This document shows, in pieces, positions 15,647-22,325 of a stretch of DNA of 42,794 nt (positions are counted from its first letter, which is position 1; each line of letters begins with the position of its first letter). Below the pieces are notes generated by a model. It saw only the letters and a program-made list of their open reading frames with translations, did not search any database and had not been told where the DNA came from. This DNA is from Streptomyces muensis (GTDB lineage Bacteria > Actinomycetota > Actinomycetes > Streptomycetales > Streptomycetaceae): contig NZ_JAKEIP010000051.1 of the NCBI RefSeq assembly GCF_021474425.1, forward strand, positions 1 to 42,794, written 5' to 3'. Made by a program: the position numbers and the translations under genes.

Positions 15647-17510
15647 GGTTGTCCTCCTCGTCGAATGCGTAACTCCGCGTGCGCGCCCGCAGCCAGTTCT
15701 CGGCCGCCATGGTGGCGTCGAGCGCCGACCAGGGCAGTCCGGGCGGATAGGCGGAAAGCGCCATGTGCCGTAGCGTCCCGGTGTCGACGAGTCCCAGCTC
15801 GGCGAGCAGGGGGTCGTCGAAGAGCTCGGCCAACTGGCCGCGATGCCGTTGGTGTCCCTTGAAGAAGTCGTCGGAGAATTCGCCCTTGGTCGCGCGTTTC
15901 AGGGACTCGGCAGGCATCGTGTCGCGCATTGCCTCGACCATGAGCGGTTTGTACGACCACGGGGAACTGCGCTCCTCCGGGCGTACGGCGAGACAGGCCT
16001 CGATGACACGGTCGTCGAGGTACGGGGCCTGCAGGACCGCGCCCTCCCGTTCGGTGACGGTCTCGGCCAGCCGCACCGCGGCGCCGAGTTGGCGCGCCAG
16101 ATCGATGGTCGTGTGCGCCGATCTGGCCGGAGCGTAGGGTTGCGCGTTCTCGGCCCGCTCACGGATCCGGTCGGCGAGTGCTCGGACGGCGTCCCGCTTC
16201 ACCCACGGTGGCAGCCGCAGCGGGTACTCCCAGCCGAACAGCGGCTGGTTGCCCGCCGGGAAGGCGTCGCCCAGGCTGTCGGCCTGGTCCATCAGCCAGG
16301 AGGCGTAGGGTTTGCGCTCGGCGAGCGCCCGCAGTACTCCGGACATCGGCCAGCGCCGCAGTGCCCGCATTCCGGTGAGGTGTTCGCGGGCGAGCGCCGG
16401 CCGTCTGCGCATGAGGTCGTGGAGGTAGTTGGGCTTGACGGGCAGGACCTCGTCCCCGCCGTGTCCGGTGAGATGGACCACGGCTCCGGCGGCGCCGAGC
16501 CGGCGCGCGGTCTCCTCGAGCCGGGCGACGGGACGGATCCAGCGGGTCGGCTCGTCGAGGCCGACGACCGGCTGGGCGACCCGCTCGAACATGTCGGGGA
16601 GTTCCCCCGGCCGGAACACGGTGTGCGTGACGTGGCCCCCGTCGAGCAACGACTGCGCCCGCGCGGCCCATATGTGGTCGTCGTGCGTGGGGTCCGCCAC
16701 GCCTATCCGGACGGTGACCAGCCGCCCGCCGGAGGCCTCGGTCGCGCGAGAGGCGAGGAAGCTCATGGGGGTGGAGTCCAGACCGCCGGACAGGTCCGAA
16801 CCCACGGTCGTCCCCGTACGGACCCGGGCGTCGACCGCGTCCCGCAGCGCCTGGGCCAGGGCGGGCGCTCCCTCGGCCCGGCTGAGTTCCTGCGCCGGCG
16901 GCTGCCACCACGGCCTGACCCGTGTCTCGTCGCGTGGGGAGAGGTGGAGCCAGCTGTCGGGCGGTACGGCGTCCACACCGGACCACAGCGGTTCGATCAG
17001 CGCGGACGGGGTGATGGCCAGGAGGCGGGCGGCGATCCGGACGGGGTCCAGACCGGCTCCGGTGAGGGCGGCCAGCACATCGGCCCGGTCCGCGGCGACC
17101 GTCGTCCCCTCGACGGAGGCGTAGAAGACCCGTCGTACTCCGGAGACGCTGCCCTGGACGCGGACCTGTCCGTCGACGGAGGCGACGACGTGGACGGAGC
17201 CGGCCAGGGACGCGGCGAGCCTGTCGACGTCGGACAGGTGCCTGATGCGCCTGGCCCACGTCCGCAGTTCTTCCTCGCTCAGGGAGTGGGTGCCTGTCAC
17301 CAGCAGCCGGGTGGTGCCGAGTTCGGCGTGGACGAAGGATGCCACCCCGTGCCGCGTGCCGGGCCCCGAGCCGATGATCCAGGGGCGTCCCGACGCATGG
17401 GTGTGGGTGAAGGACGTGTGGGAACGCAGCCTGCCGACCAGTTCGCCGGTGGCGTCACTGTCCGGCAAGGCCATGAACCAGGACCTGCAGGGGGCCGATA
17501 CCGCTTCCAT
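15627..17510 (-). CDS. Lasso peptide macrolactam synthetase C (asparagine-synthase-like)
   Basis: Predicted 627-residue ATP-dependent cyclase that adenylates the ring Asp/Glu side chain and joins it to the core N-terminus. The PPi-loop SGGLDS is at 241-246, inside the asparagine-synthase fold; LTGHGGDEV and the later YLDDRVIEACL segment are further marks. The N-terminal glutaminase-like domain lacks a Cys at position 2 (MEAVS), as expected for lasso cyclases that do not use glutamine ammonia. The ATG at 17510 is chosen for its GGAGG site four bases upstream. It begins 140 bases after the precursor gene, past a strong hairpin, and ends inside B1. Primary asparagine synthetase is ruled out by the missing Cys2 and by the neighbours. 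Confidence 0.93.
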   Translation of the reverse strand: MEAVSAPCRSWFMALPDSDATGELVGRLRSHTSFTHTHASGRPWIIGSGPGTRHGVASFVHAELGTTRLLVTGTHSLSEEELRTWARRIRHLSDVDRLAASLAGSVHVVASVDGQVRVQGSVSGVRRVFYASVEGTTVAADRADVLAALTGAGLDPVRIAARLLAITPSALIEPLWSGVDAVPPDSWLHLSPRDETRVRPWWQPPAQELSRAEGAPALAQALRDAVDARVRTGTTVGSDLSGGLDSTPMSFLASRATEASGGRLVTVRIGVADPTHDDHIWAARAQSLLDGGHVTHTVFRPGELPDMFERVAQPVVGLDEPTRWIRPVARLEETARRLGAAGAVVHLTGHGGDEVLPVKPNYLHDLMRRRPALAREHLTGMRALRRWPMSGVLRALAERKPYASWLMDQADSLGDAFPAGNQPLFGWEYPLRLPPWVKRDAVRALADRIRERAENAQPYAPARSAHTTIDLARQLGAAVRLAETVTEREGAVLQAPYLDDRVIEACLAVRPEERSSPWSYKPLMVEAMRDTMPAESLKRATKGEFSDDFFKGHQRHRGQLAELFDDPLLAELGLVDTGTLRHMALSAYPPGLPWSALDATMAAENWLRARTRSYAFDEEDNRVHQPG

Positions 17511-17561
17511 TGTTCCTCCGCGCTTGAGCAGCTCCCGATTCCCGGGGCTCCGCGATCGAGT

Positions 17562-17618
17562 GGGCGGGATGCGGCGGACCGCGTTCGCGGGGGACACCAG
17601 GCCCGCCGCATCCCGCCC
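17562..17618 (-). terminator. Attenuator-like hairpin between lasso precursor and cyclase genes
   Basis: A perfect 16-bp stem (17562-17577 with 17603-17618) has a 25-base loop that holds its own CCGCG/CGCGG stem. It lacks a clear U-run. Such a structure would let most transcripts end after, or be stabilised behind, the precursor gene, giving more precursor than enzyme. Comparable hairpins are known between precursor and enzyme genes in other lasso operons. Confidence 0.65.
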
Positions 17619-17650
17619 TTCATGGCGCGCTTTCTTCAGCCGGTCTCGAC

Positions 17651-17773
17651 TTAGTCGAAGTGGATGAAGAAGTCGGCCAGCGGAATACCGACGCCCCTGG
17701 TCAGGTCGTCGTAGTCGCCGAGTTCCACGAGTTCCGGAATCTCGTAACCCGTCTCCGGCTCAATGATCTCCAT
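17651..17773 (-). CDS. Lasso peptide precursor A
   Basis: A 40-residue peptide gene. Its leader (MEIIEPETG, then YEIPELVELGDYDDLTR) carries the YxxPxL motif read by lasso B1 proteins and ends with Thr at the -2 position. The predicted core is GVGIPLADFFIHFD: Gly1 joined to the side chain of Asp8 would make an 8-residue ring threaded by the six-residue tail FFIHFD, whose Phe residues could act as steric plugs. Cleavage would fall between Arg26 and Gly27. GAGAGGAGA lies just before the ATG. It heads the operon, followed by a hairpin and then C, B1 and B2. The C-terminal Asp matches the residue hydroxylated in canucin. I do not recognise the core as a known lasso peptide. Confidence 0.9.
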   Translation of the reverse strand: MEIIEPETGYEIPELVELGDYDDLTRGVGIPLADFFIHFD

Positions 17774-17864
17774 GGGAAATCTCCTCTCAGTGTTGCGCAC
17801 CGATTAAACGCATCGACTCGTCAACTCCCGTGTATTTCCCGGGATTTACTCGCCGACGGAAGCG

Positions 17865-17894
17865 AGGCTAGCCCGAACGGAATTTCCGAGTCAA
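17865..17894 (-). promoter_or_regulatory. Promoter of the lasso operon
   Basis: On the - strand, TTGACT (17894-17889) and TAGCCT (17870-17865) are separated by 18 bases, a good match to the vegetative-type Streptomyces promoter. It predicts a leader of about 85 bases before the precursor ATG. Confidence 0.6.
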
Positions 17895-17907
17895 CGAAAT
17901 CCCGCCG

Positions 17908-17925
17908 CTGGCACATTGCTGCCAG
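17908..17925. promoter_or_regulatory. CTGGCA-N6-TGCCAG palindrome upstream of the lasso promoter
   Basis: A perfect 6-bp inverted repeat with a 6-base spacer, 14 bases upstream of the lasso -35 box. The same arms and spacing recur at 21960-21977 before the pipecolate gene. It is a candidate activator or repressor site shared by both units. Confidence 0.45.
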
Positions 17926-18090
17926 GACCTCCGCGTCATTTCCTATTTCTGGCCCAAGAACCGGCCGGAAACCAGTGCCGTGGGCAGCGTCAGGGCCTAC
18001 CCGGGGCGCCGTGTCCCCATCCGCACAGATGCAGGAACGTGCCAAGAGCGTTGCCGCCGTCACGGCACCAGGGCTACACGCGTTCCCGGA

Positions 18091-18132
18091 CGCACCTCCC
18101 ACCCTGCGGTTTTCCGCAGGGTGGGAGGTGCG
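18091..18132. promoter_or_regulatory. Perfect 19-bp palindrome with TTTT spacer (shared operator family)
   Basis: Arms 18091-18109 and 18114-18132 are exactly complementary around TTTT. It lies between divergent promoters and upstream of the DedA -10, and no T-run follows on either strand, so an operator or insulator fits better than a terminator. The inner motif CCCTGCGG-TTTT-CCGCAGGG recurs in the array at 22128-22190. Confidence 0.55.
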
Positions 18133-18176
18133 GAGAACCGCACAAGTTCGACGGTAATCCTCATACCCGACCTGAA

Positions 18177-18192
18177 CTGCGGTTTCTAGCGT
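18177..18192 (+). promoter_or_regulatory. Candidate DedA operon promoter
   Basis: A CTAGCGT -10-like element (18186-18192) directly follows a CTGCGG-TTTC half-site of the shared palindrome family. No good -35 is present, which suggests dependence on a regulator. The MMPL gene has the same CTAGCGT at 22258-22264. Confidence 0.4.
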
Positions 18193-18250
18193 GGTGAGGA
18201 ATCGCGGCCCGTGTCCGCTGCGTCCGCCCCACCAGTCTGGAGAAACGCGT

Positions 18251-18913
18251 ATGGACCTCATGACCCTGGCTCTGCCCCAGGAGCCCGCCGGCGGAATCGC
18301 GGGGTGGGCAGCCGACCTCGTGGACACCATGGGCGGCCCCGGAGCGGGGCTTGCCATCGCCCTGGAGAACCTCTTTCCGCCCCTGCCCAGTGAAGTCATC
18401 CTGCCGCTGACGGGATTCGCGGCGGGGCAGGGCGTCATCAGCCTGTTCTCCGCCCTGTTCTGGACCACGCTGGGGTCGGTGGTGGGCGCAGCCGTCCTGT
18501 ACTGGATCGGCATGCTGTTCGGTCGTGACCGCATGTACGCCATCTGGGCCCGGCTGCCGCTGGTCAAGACGTCCGACCTGGAACGGACCGAGGCGTGGTT
18601 CGCCAAGCACGGCACCAAGGCCGTGTTCTTCGGCCGCATGGTGCCGATCTTCCGCAGCCTGATCTCCGTGCCGGCCGGCCTCGAGCGCATGTCGATGCCG
18701 GTCTTCCTGCTCCTGACCACCCTGGGCAGCCTGATCTGGAACTCGGTGCTCGTCATGGCCGGTTACTGGCTGGGTGACCAGTGGGACCTCGTCGAGACGT
18801 ATGTCGGCATCATTTCCAAGGTCGTCGTCGTGCTGGTCGTCGCGGCCCTCGTGACCTACATCGTCTTCCGGCTGCGCAGCCGCAGCACCGCGCAGCACCG
18901 CCGCACGTCGTGA
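18251..18913 (+). CDS. DedA-family membrane protein, candidate undecaprenyl-phosphate flippase
   Basis: Predicted 220-residue polytopic membrane protein with the VTT/SNARE-associated domain. Family marks are the membrane-embedded acidic entry ALENLFPPLPSEVILPLTGF (about 36-55), a small-residue helix GSVVGAAVLYWIG, and the Arg-containing reentrant FFGRMVPIFRSLISVPAGLERM (about 127-148), followed by two further helices. Some DedA proteins (UptA type) move undecaprenyl phosphate back across the membrane. The adjacent NRPS genes look like those for an undecaprenyl-phosphate-binding lipopeptide, so immunity by lipid-carrier recycling is a strong inference. CTGGAG precedes the ATG. The stop overlaps the GTG of the histidine kinase, linking it to the two-component system. 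Confidence 0.88.
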   Translation: MDLMTLALPQEPAGGIAGWAADLVDTMGGPGAGLAIALENLFPPLPSEVILPLTGFAAGQGVISLFSALFWTTLGSVVGAAVLYWIGMLFGRDRMYAIWARLPLVKTSDLERTEAWFAKHGTKAVFFGRMVPIFRSLISVPAGLERMSMPVFLLLTTLGSLIWNSVLVMAGYWLGDQWDLVETYVGIISKVVVVLVVAALVTYIVFRLRSRSTAQHRRTS

Positions 18914-20202
18914 CCTCGCCCGTCCTCACCGCGTCCGAACGATGTTGCCCGCACTGTGCGGCCGGACTAGTCTCGGCGCCTGTGCAGGGGGACTCGGCTC
19001 ACATCACCACCCAGCATCTTCATGGAGCGCTGGGACCCGCGCGACCGGAAGGTGAGGCACCGTCGGCACGGCCCCCCTCGTTTCCGCGCCGGGCCGTGGG
19101 CGTGGTGCTCGGGTGCTGCACCGCGCTGTTGGGGCTGCTGTACTTCGGCACGGTCGGCGTCACTCTGGGTCCGCTTCTGCTGTGGCCGCGGACACGGCGG
19201 TATGCACTGACCGCGCTGACCGCCGGAGTGCGCCGGCTCGTCGCGGTGGAGCGGCGGCGTCGCTCGGCCTTCTTCGGCGACCGCTTCCCCACCCGCCGGG
19301 TCTCCGACCAGCGGGTACTGCGCTACCTCGCGGCACGTACGTACACAGGCCTGTTGACCAGCATCGTCGTCGCACTGCTCGGCTTCGGCATCTTCCTCGC
19401 GGGGCTGCTCGTCTCCGGCATCGCCAGGGGCACGCTCAGCTGGCAGGAGCTGCTCACCCAGGTGCTGCTCGGCGGGGTTCTCCTCTTCCTCGACGTGCAG
19501 GGCCTGTTCTCGCTGGAGGCTCTCGACACCCGCCTGGCGCGCGACTGTTTCGGCCCCTCGGAGCGGGAGCTGCTGCAGCAGCGCATCACCGAACTGGCCA
19601 CCAGCCGGGCGGCGGTGCTGCAGGCCGTGGACAGCGAGCGCCGCCGCATCGAGCGCGACCTGCACGACGGGGTCCAGCAGCGTCTGGTCGCGCTGGCCAT
19701 GCTGCTGGGCCGCGCCCGCCGGGGCGGCCGTACGCCCGAACAGGCCGACGCCCTGCTGGAGCAGGCCCACAGGGAGTCGCAGGAAGTACTGAACGATCTG
19801 CGCGAGGTGGCCTGGCGCGTCTACCCGACGGCGCTCGACAACCTGGGCCTCCAGGAGGCCCTCGCCGGGGTCTCCGAACGATGCAGCATCCCCATCCGGA
19901 TGGACTTCGGTGTCACGGTGCCGCTGCCCGCGTCCGTAGAGACCGCCGCGTACTTCGTCGTGTCCGAGTCCGTGACCAACGCCGCCAAGCACTCCTGCGC
20001 CACCGATATCTTCGTGAGCGTGCATCAGCACGGGCCCGTGCTGATCGTCCGGGTCGAGGACAACGGCGTCGGCGGCGCCGATCCAGCCGGCAGCGGCCTC
20101 GTCGGGCTGCGCAGCCGGGTCGGCGCCCTGGACGGCCGGCTGTACGTCCACAGCCCCTCCGGGGGCCCCACCACCATCACTGCGGAGCTGCCGTGCGCGT
20201 AA
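18910..20202 (+). CDS. NarL-type sensor histidine kinase
   Basis: Predicted 430-residue membrane sensor kinase of the HisKA_3 class. Membrane helices are at about 62-83, 148-171 and 182-200. The phospho-acceptor His252 lies in RRRIERDLHDGVQQRL. The N-box VSESVTNAAKHS (351-362), G1 box EDNGVGG (383-389) and G2 box GSGLVGL (394-400) form a complete ATP-binding domain. There is no large extracellular domain, so it may sense membrane stress or a membrane-bound ligand. GTG 18910 overlaps the DedA stop; a later GTG at 18981 is possible, as the first 60 residues look unstructured and Cys-rich. It overlaps the response regulator gene by ten bases. CDA- and friulimicin-type clusters also carry two-component regulators. 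Confidence 0.88.
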   Translation: MTSPVLTASERCCPHCAAGLVSAPVQGDSAHITTQHLHGALGPARPEGEAPSARPPSFPRRAVGVVLGCCTALLGLLYFGTVGVTLGPLLLWPRTRRYALTALTAGVRRLVAVERRRRSAFFGDRFPTRRVSDQRVLRYLAARTYTGLLTSIVVALLGFGIFLAGLLVSGIARGTLSWQELLTQVLLGGVLLFLDVQGLFSLEALDTRLARDCFGPSERELLQQRITELATSRAAVLQAVDSERRRIERDLHDGVQQRLVALAMLLGRARRGGRTPEQADALLEQAHRESQEVLNDLREVAWRVYPTALDNLGLQEALAGVSERCSIPIRMDFGVTVPLPASVETAAYFVVSESVTNAAKHSCATDIFVSVHQHGPVLIVRVEDNGVGGADPAGSGLVGLRSRVGALDGRLYVHSPSGGPTTITAELPCA

Positions 20203-20837
20203 TGCTGGCCGAGGACTCGACCCTTCTGCGGGAGGGGCTGATCCGGCTGCTCACCGAGGAGGGGCACGAGGTGCTCGCCGCAGTGGGCGACGCCGCCGCC
20301 CTGCTGCGCGAGGTCGAGGCCCAGCCCCCGGACATCGTCGTCGTGGACATCCGTATGCCCCCCACCCACACGGACGAGGGGCTGCGCGCCGCTCTCGAGA
20401 TCCGCAAGCGCTGGCCCCCGGTCGGCGTGCTGGTGCTGTCCCAGCACATAGAACGCAACTACGCCGCCCAGTTGCTGACCTCGAACGCCGAACGGGTCGG
20501 CTACCTGCTCAAGGACCGGGTCGCCCAGGTCGAGGAGTTCCTCGACGCCCTGGACCGGATCCACGCGGGCGGAGCCGCCATCGATCCGGAGGTGGTACGG
20601 CAGCTCGTGATCCGCACGACGCACACCGACCCACTGGCTCGGCTGACACCGCGCGAGCGAAGTGTCCTGGAGACCCTGGCTCAGGGGCACACCAACGCGG
20701 CCATCTCGCAGAAGCTGCACATTTCCATGAGCACGGTCGAGAAGAACCTGAACACGATCTTCGACAAGCTCGAACTGGCCCACGCCACGGGATACAACCG
20801 CCGGATCCTGGCCGTGTTGCGCTACCTGGAGTCGTGA
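20193..20837 (+). CDS. NarL/FixJ-type response regulator
   Basis: Predicted 214-residue DNA-binding regulator. The receiver domain has the acidic pair in MLAEDST, the phosphorylation site Asp52 in VVVDIRMPP and Lys in YLLKDRV. The LuxR-type helix-turn-helix is at about 145-190, with LTPRERSVLETLAQGHTNAAISQKLHI as its start and STVEKNLNTIFDKL as the recognition region. GTG 20193 is chosen for the GCGGAG site upstream; ATG 20202 is the alternative. It is the partner of the overlapping kinase gene. NarL-type proteins bind short inverted repeats, so the palindromes shared by the two nearby divergent control regions are natural candidate targets (inference). A terminator hairpin follows. Confidence 0.9.
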   Translation: MRVMLAEDSTLLREGLIRLLTEEGHEVLAAVGDAAALLREVEAQPPDIVVVDIRMPPTHTDEGLRAALEIRKRWPPVGVLVLSQHIERNYAAQLLTSNAERVGYLLKDRVAQVEEFLDALDRIHAGGAAIDPEVVRQLVIRTTHTDPLARLTPRERSVLETLAQGHTNAAISQKLHISMSTVEKNLNTIFDKLELAHATGYNRRILAVLRYLES

Positions 20838-20854
20838 CCCCGGTCCCGCACCGC

Positions 20855-20902
20855 GAGCTCCGCTGCCCGGTACGCCGTCGGCGGCCCGGGGCAGCGGAGC
20901 TC
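20855..20902. terminator. Two-way terminator between convergent genes
   Basis: A 14-bp perfect stem (20855-20868 with 20889-20902) lies between the ends of the response regulator and lysine cyclodeaminase genes, which face each other. It is GC-rich without a long T-run, as is usual in Streptomyces. Confidence 0.65.
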
Positions 20903-20907
20903 GTGGC

Positions 20908-21933
20908 TCACTGGAACGAGTAGGGGTTCAGCGCGTCGTCCGGCAGGTGCTCCAGCTGGACCTGGTCCCCGATGCCCGCCTCCTGGGCGAGTTCGAGGAT
21001 CACGTCGAGGGCGACGTGATCCTCGAGTGCGAATCCGGTCGAGTCGAAGACGGTCGTGCGGTCCCGGAAGCGGGCCGCCGTCTCCGGCTCGGCACACAGG
21101 GTCATCAGATCGGGGCCGAGGTCGCCCGGTTCCAGTTGCTGGCACTCGCCCTCGCGCAGCGCCTGCGCCCTGTGGTCCGGCGTCACGAAGGCCGACTTCA
21201 GGACCGACCGGGGCAGCTCGACCTTGCCGATGAGGTCGGCCCCGATGGCGTTGATGTGCACGTGCCGGCGCAGGTGCTCGCCACTGAGCACCGGCCCCTC
21301 CCCCACACCGACCGAGGTGACGGTGCAGATGATGTCCGCCTCCGCCTCCAGTTCGGCGCGGTCGACTGAACGGACGTCGAGGCCGAGGAAGTCCACGCGG
21401 TCCGCGAAGGAGCGGGCGTGGGCCGGCTCGATGTCGTGGACGAGGATCCGCTCCAGCGGGAACACCCGGCTGAGCGCGTGCGCCTGGGTCACCGCCTGGG
21501 CTCCGGCACCTACGAGCCCCAGCACCCGGCTGTCCGGGCGGGCAAGGAGCCGGCTGGCGATCGCCGACGCCGCTCCCGTGCGGATCGCGGTGAGCAGGAC
21601 GCCGTCGCAGACCGCGAGCAGACGGCCCGTCACATCGTCGTACCGGGTGAGGGATCCGATGATCGTGGGCAGGTGGAATGTGGCCGGGTTCGACGGGGTG
21701 TAAGCCACCGTCTTGATCGTTATGGAGCGTCCCGGATCATGATGGGGCATCCATTCGAGGATGGCCGCGTTCCGGGGGCCGCGGACAAAACCGTCGCGGG
21801 CCGGGGTCACTCCCTTCGCCGATGCGGTGAATGCCTCCTGGAGTCGGACGATCATCCGGTCCATGAAGCGGTCGTTGCCGCCCTCCTTGACGAGCTTGGC
21901 AACATGCTGCCGGGTGAGGACCGTGGTCTCCAT
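20908..21933 (-). CDS. pipA: Lysine cyclodeaminase-like enzyme (ornithine cyclodeaminase family)
   Basis: Predicted 341-residue NAD-dependent enzyme of the ornithine cyclodeaminase/mu-crystallin family. The dinucleotide motif GAGAQAVTQ is at 142-150. Conserved features are EWMPHHDPGRSITIKTVAY (60-78, with a catalytic-type Lys74), RTGAASAIASRLLARPDS, HINAIGADLIGK, and VFDSTGFALEDH followed by the ending DALNPYSFQ. From memory this pattern is closer to the lysine cyclodeaminases of streptogramin and macrolide clusters (PipA, RapL, FkbL), which make L-pipecolate from L-lysine, than to primary ornithine cyclodeaminase. It would supply Pip to the NRPS. ATG 21933 has GAGGGGA upstream. Proline from ornithine is the alternative. 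A palindrome lies 25-46 bases upstream. Confidence 0.8.
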   Translation of the reverse strand: METTVLTRQHVAKLVKEGGNDRFMDRMIVRLQEAFTASAKGVTPARDGFVRGPRNAAILEWMPHHDPGRSITIKTVAYTPSNPATFHLPTIIGSLTRYDDVTGRLLAVCDGVLLTAIRTGAASAIASRLLARPDSRVLGLVGAGAQAVTQAHALSRVFPLERILVHDIEPAHARSFADRVDFLGLDVRSVDRAELEAEADIICTVTSVGVGEGPVLSGEHLRRHVHINAIGADLIGKVELPRSVLKSAFVTPDHRAQALREGECQQLEPGDLGPDLMTLCAEPETAARFRDRTTVFDSTGFALEDHVALDVILELAQEAGIGDQVQLEHLPDDALNPYSFQ

Positions 21934-21957
21934 ATTCTCCCCTCGACTGACATCGCA

Positions 21958-21979
21958 TTCTGGCAACACATTGCCAGAA
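21958..21979. promoter_or_regulatory. Palindromic operator TTCTGGCAA-N4-TTGCCAGAA
   Basis: A perfect 9-bp inverted repeat with a 4-base spacer, 25 bases before the start of the lysine cyclodeaminase gene. The position suits a repressor site in the leader or promoter. Its inner CTGGCA...TGCCAG arms match the palindrome upstream of the lasso promoter at 17908-17925. Confidence 0.55.
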
Positions 21980-22127
21980 ACACACACTGGCCGTTTTACG
22001 CGTTACACTCCGCGATCGGCATGTATTCCAATCGAGCAACCCTCTCGACACCTTTTGCGAGTGCCGCCGATCCGCGTTCACGAACGTAACGGGCCCAGTT
22101 TTAGGGGTCAATTGCTTTTCAGGGTTG

Positions 22128-22190
22128 ATACGGTTTCCCGCAGGTTTTACCTGCGGCTTTCCGCAGGGTCGACCCTGCGGTTTTCCGTAT
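22128..22190. promoter_or_regulatory. Nested array of CGG-(T-rich 4)-CCG palindromes
   Basis: Three units are centred at about 22135, 22158 and 22182, that is 23-24 bp apart: ATACGG-TTTC-CCGCAGG, ACCTGCGG-CTTT-CCGCAGGGT and ACCCTGCGG-TTTT-CCGTAT. The whole block is itself symmetrical about 22159, with ATACGG and CCGTAT at the ends. It lies upstream of the MMPL -10 and belongs to the same family as the 18091-18132 palindrome. Confidence 0.55.
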
Positions 22191-22257
22191 GCCCGACATG
22201 TGGAAAGCAGCGAGCACCATGATGGTTTACCTCCTATTCCCGCCGATGTCGGCGGAC

Positions 22258-22264
22258 CTAGCGT
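22258..22264 (+). promoter_or_regulatory. Candidate MMPL promoter -10
   Basis: CTAGCGT here is identical to the element before the DedA gene. It stands at nearly the same distance (about 34 against 33 bases) from a GGT-N3-CCTC motif (22224 here, 18153 there). No -35 is recognisable, suggesting an activator-dependent promoter. Confidence 0.35.
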
Positions 22265-22325
22265 TTCCCCGTCGGATCGGACCGGCGCCCTGGGGCCGGG
22301 AACTGCAGCAACGGAAGGAAGCAAG

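Noticed and set aside
15627..17510. A primary-metabolism asparagine synthetase
   Set aside because: The glutaminase Cys2 is missing and the gene is locked to lasso B1, B2 and precursor genes.
17908..17925. A sigma-54-like TGGCAC-N-TTGC promoter
   Set aside because: Streptomyces lack sigma-54; the symmetry of the site and its recurrence at 21960 fit an operator better.
18091..18132. The perfect hairpin as an ordinary terminator
   Set aside because: It lies between two divergent starts with no gene ending there and no T-run, and its core recurs in another promoter region.
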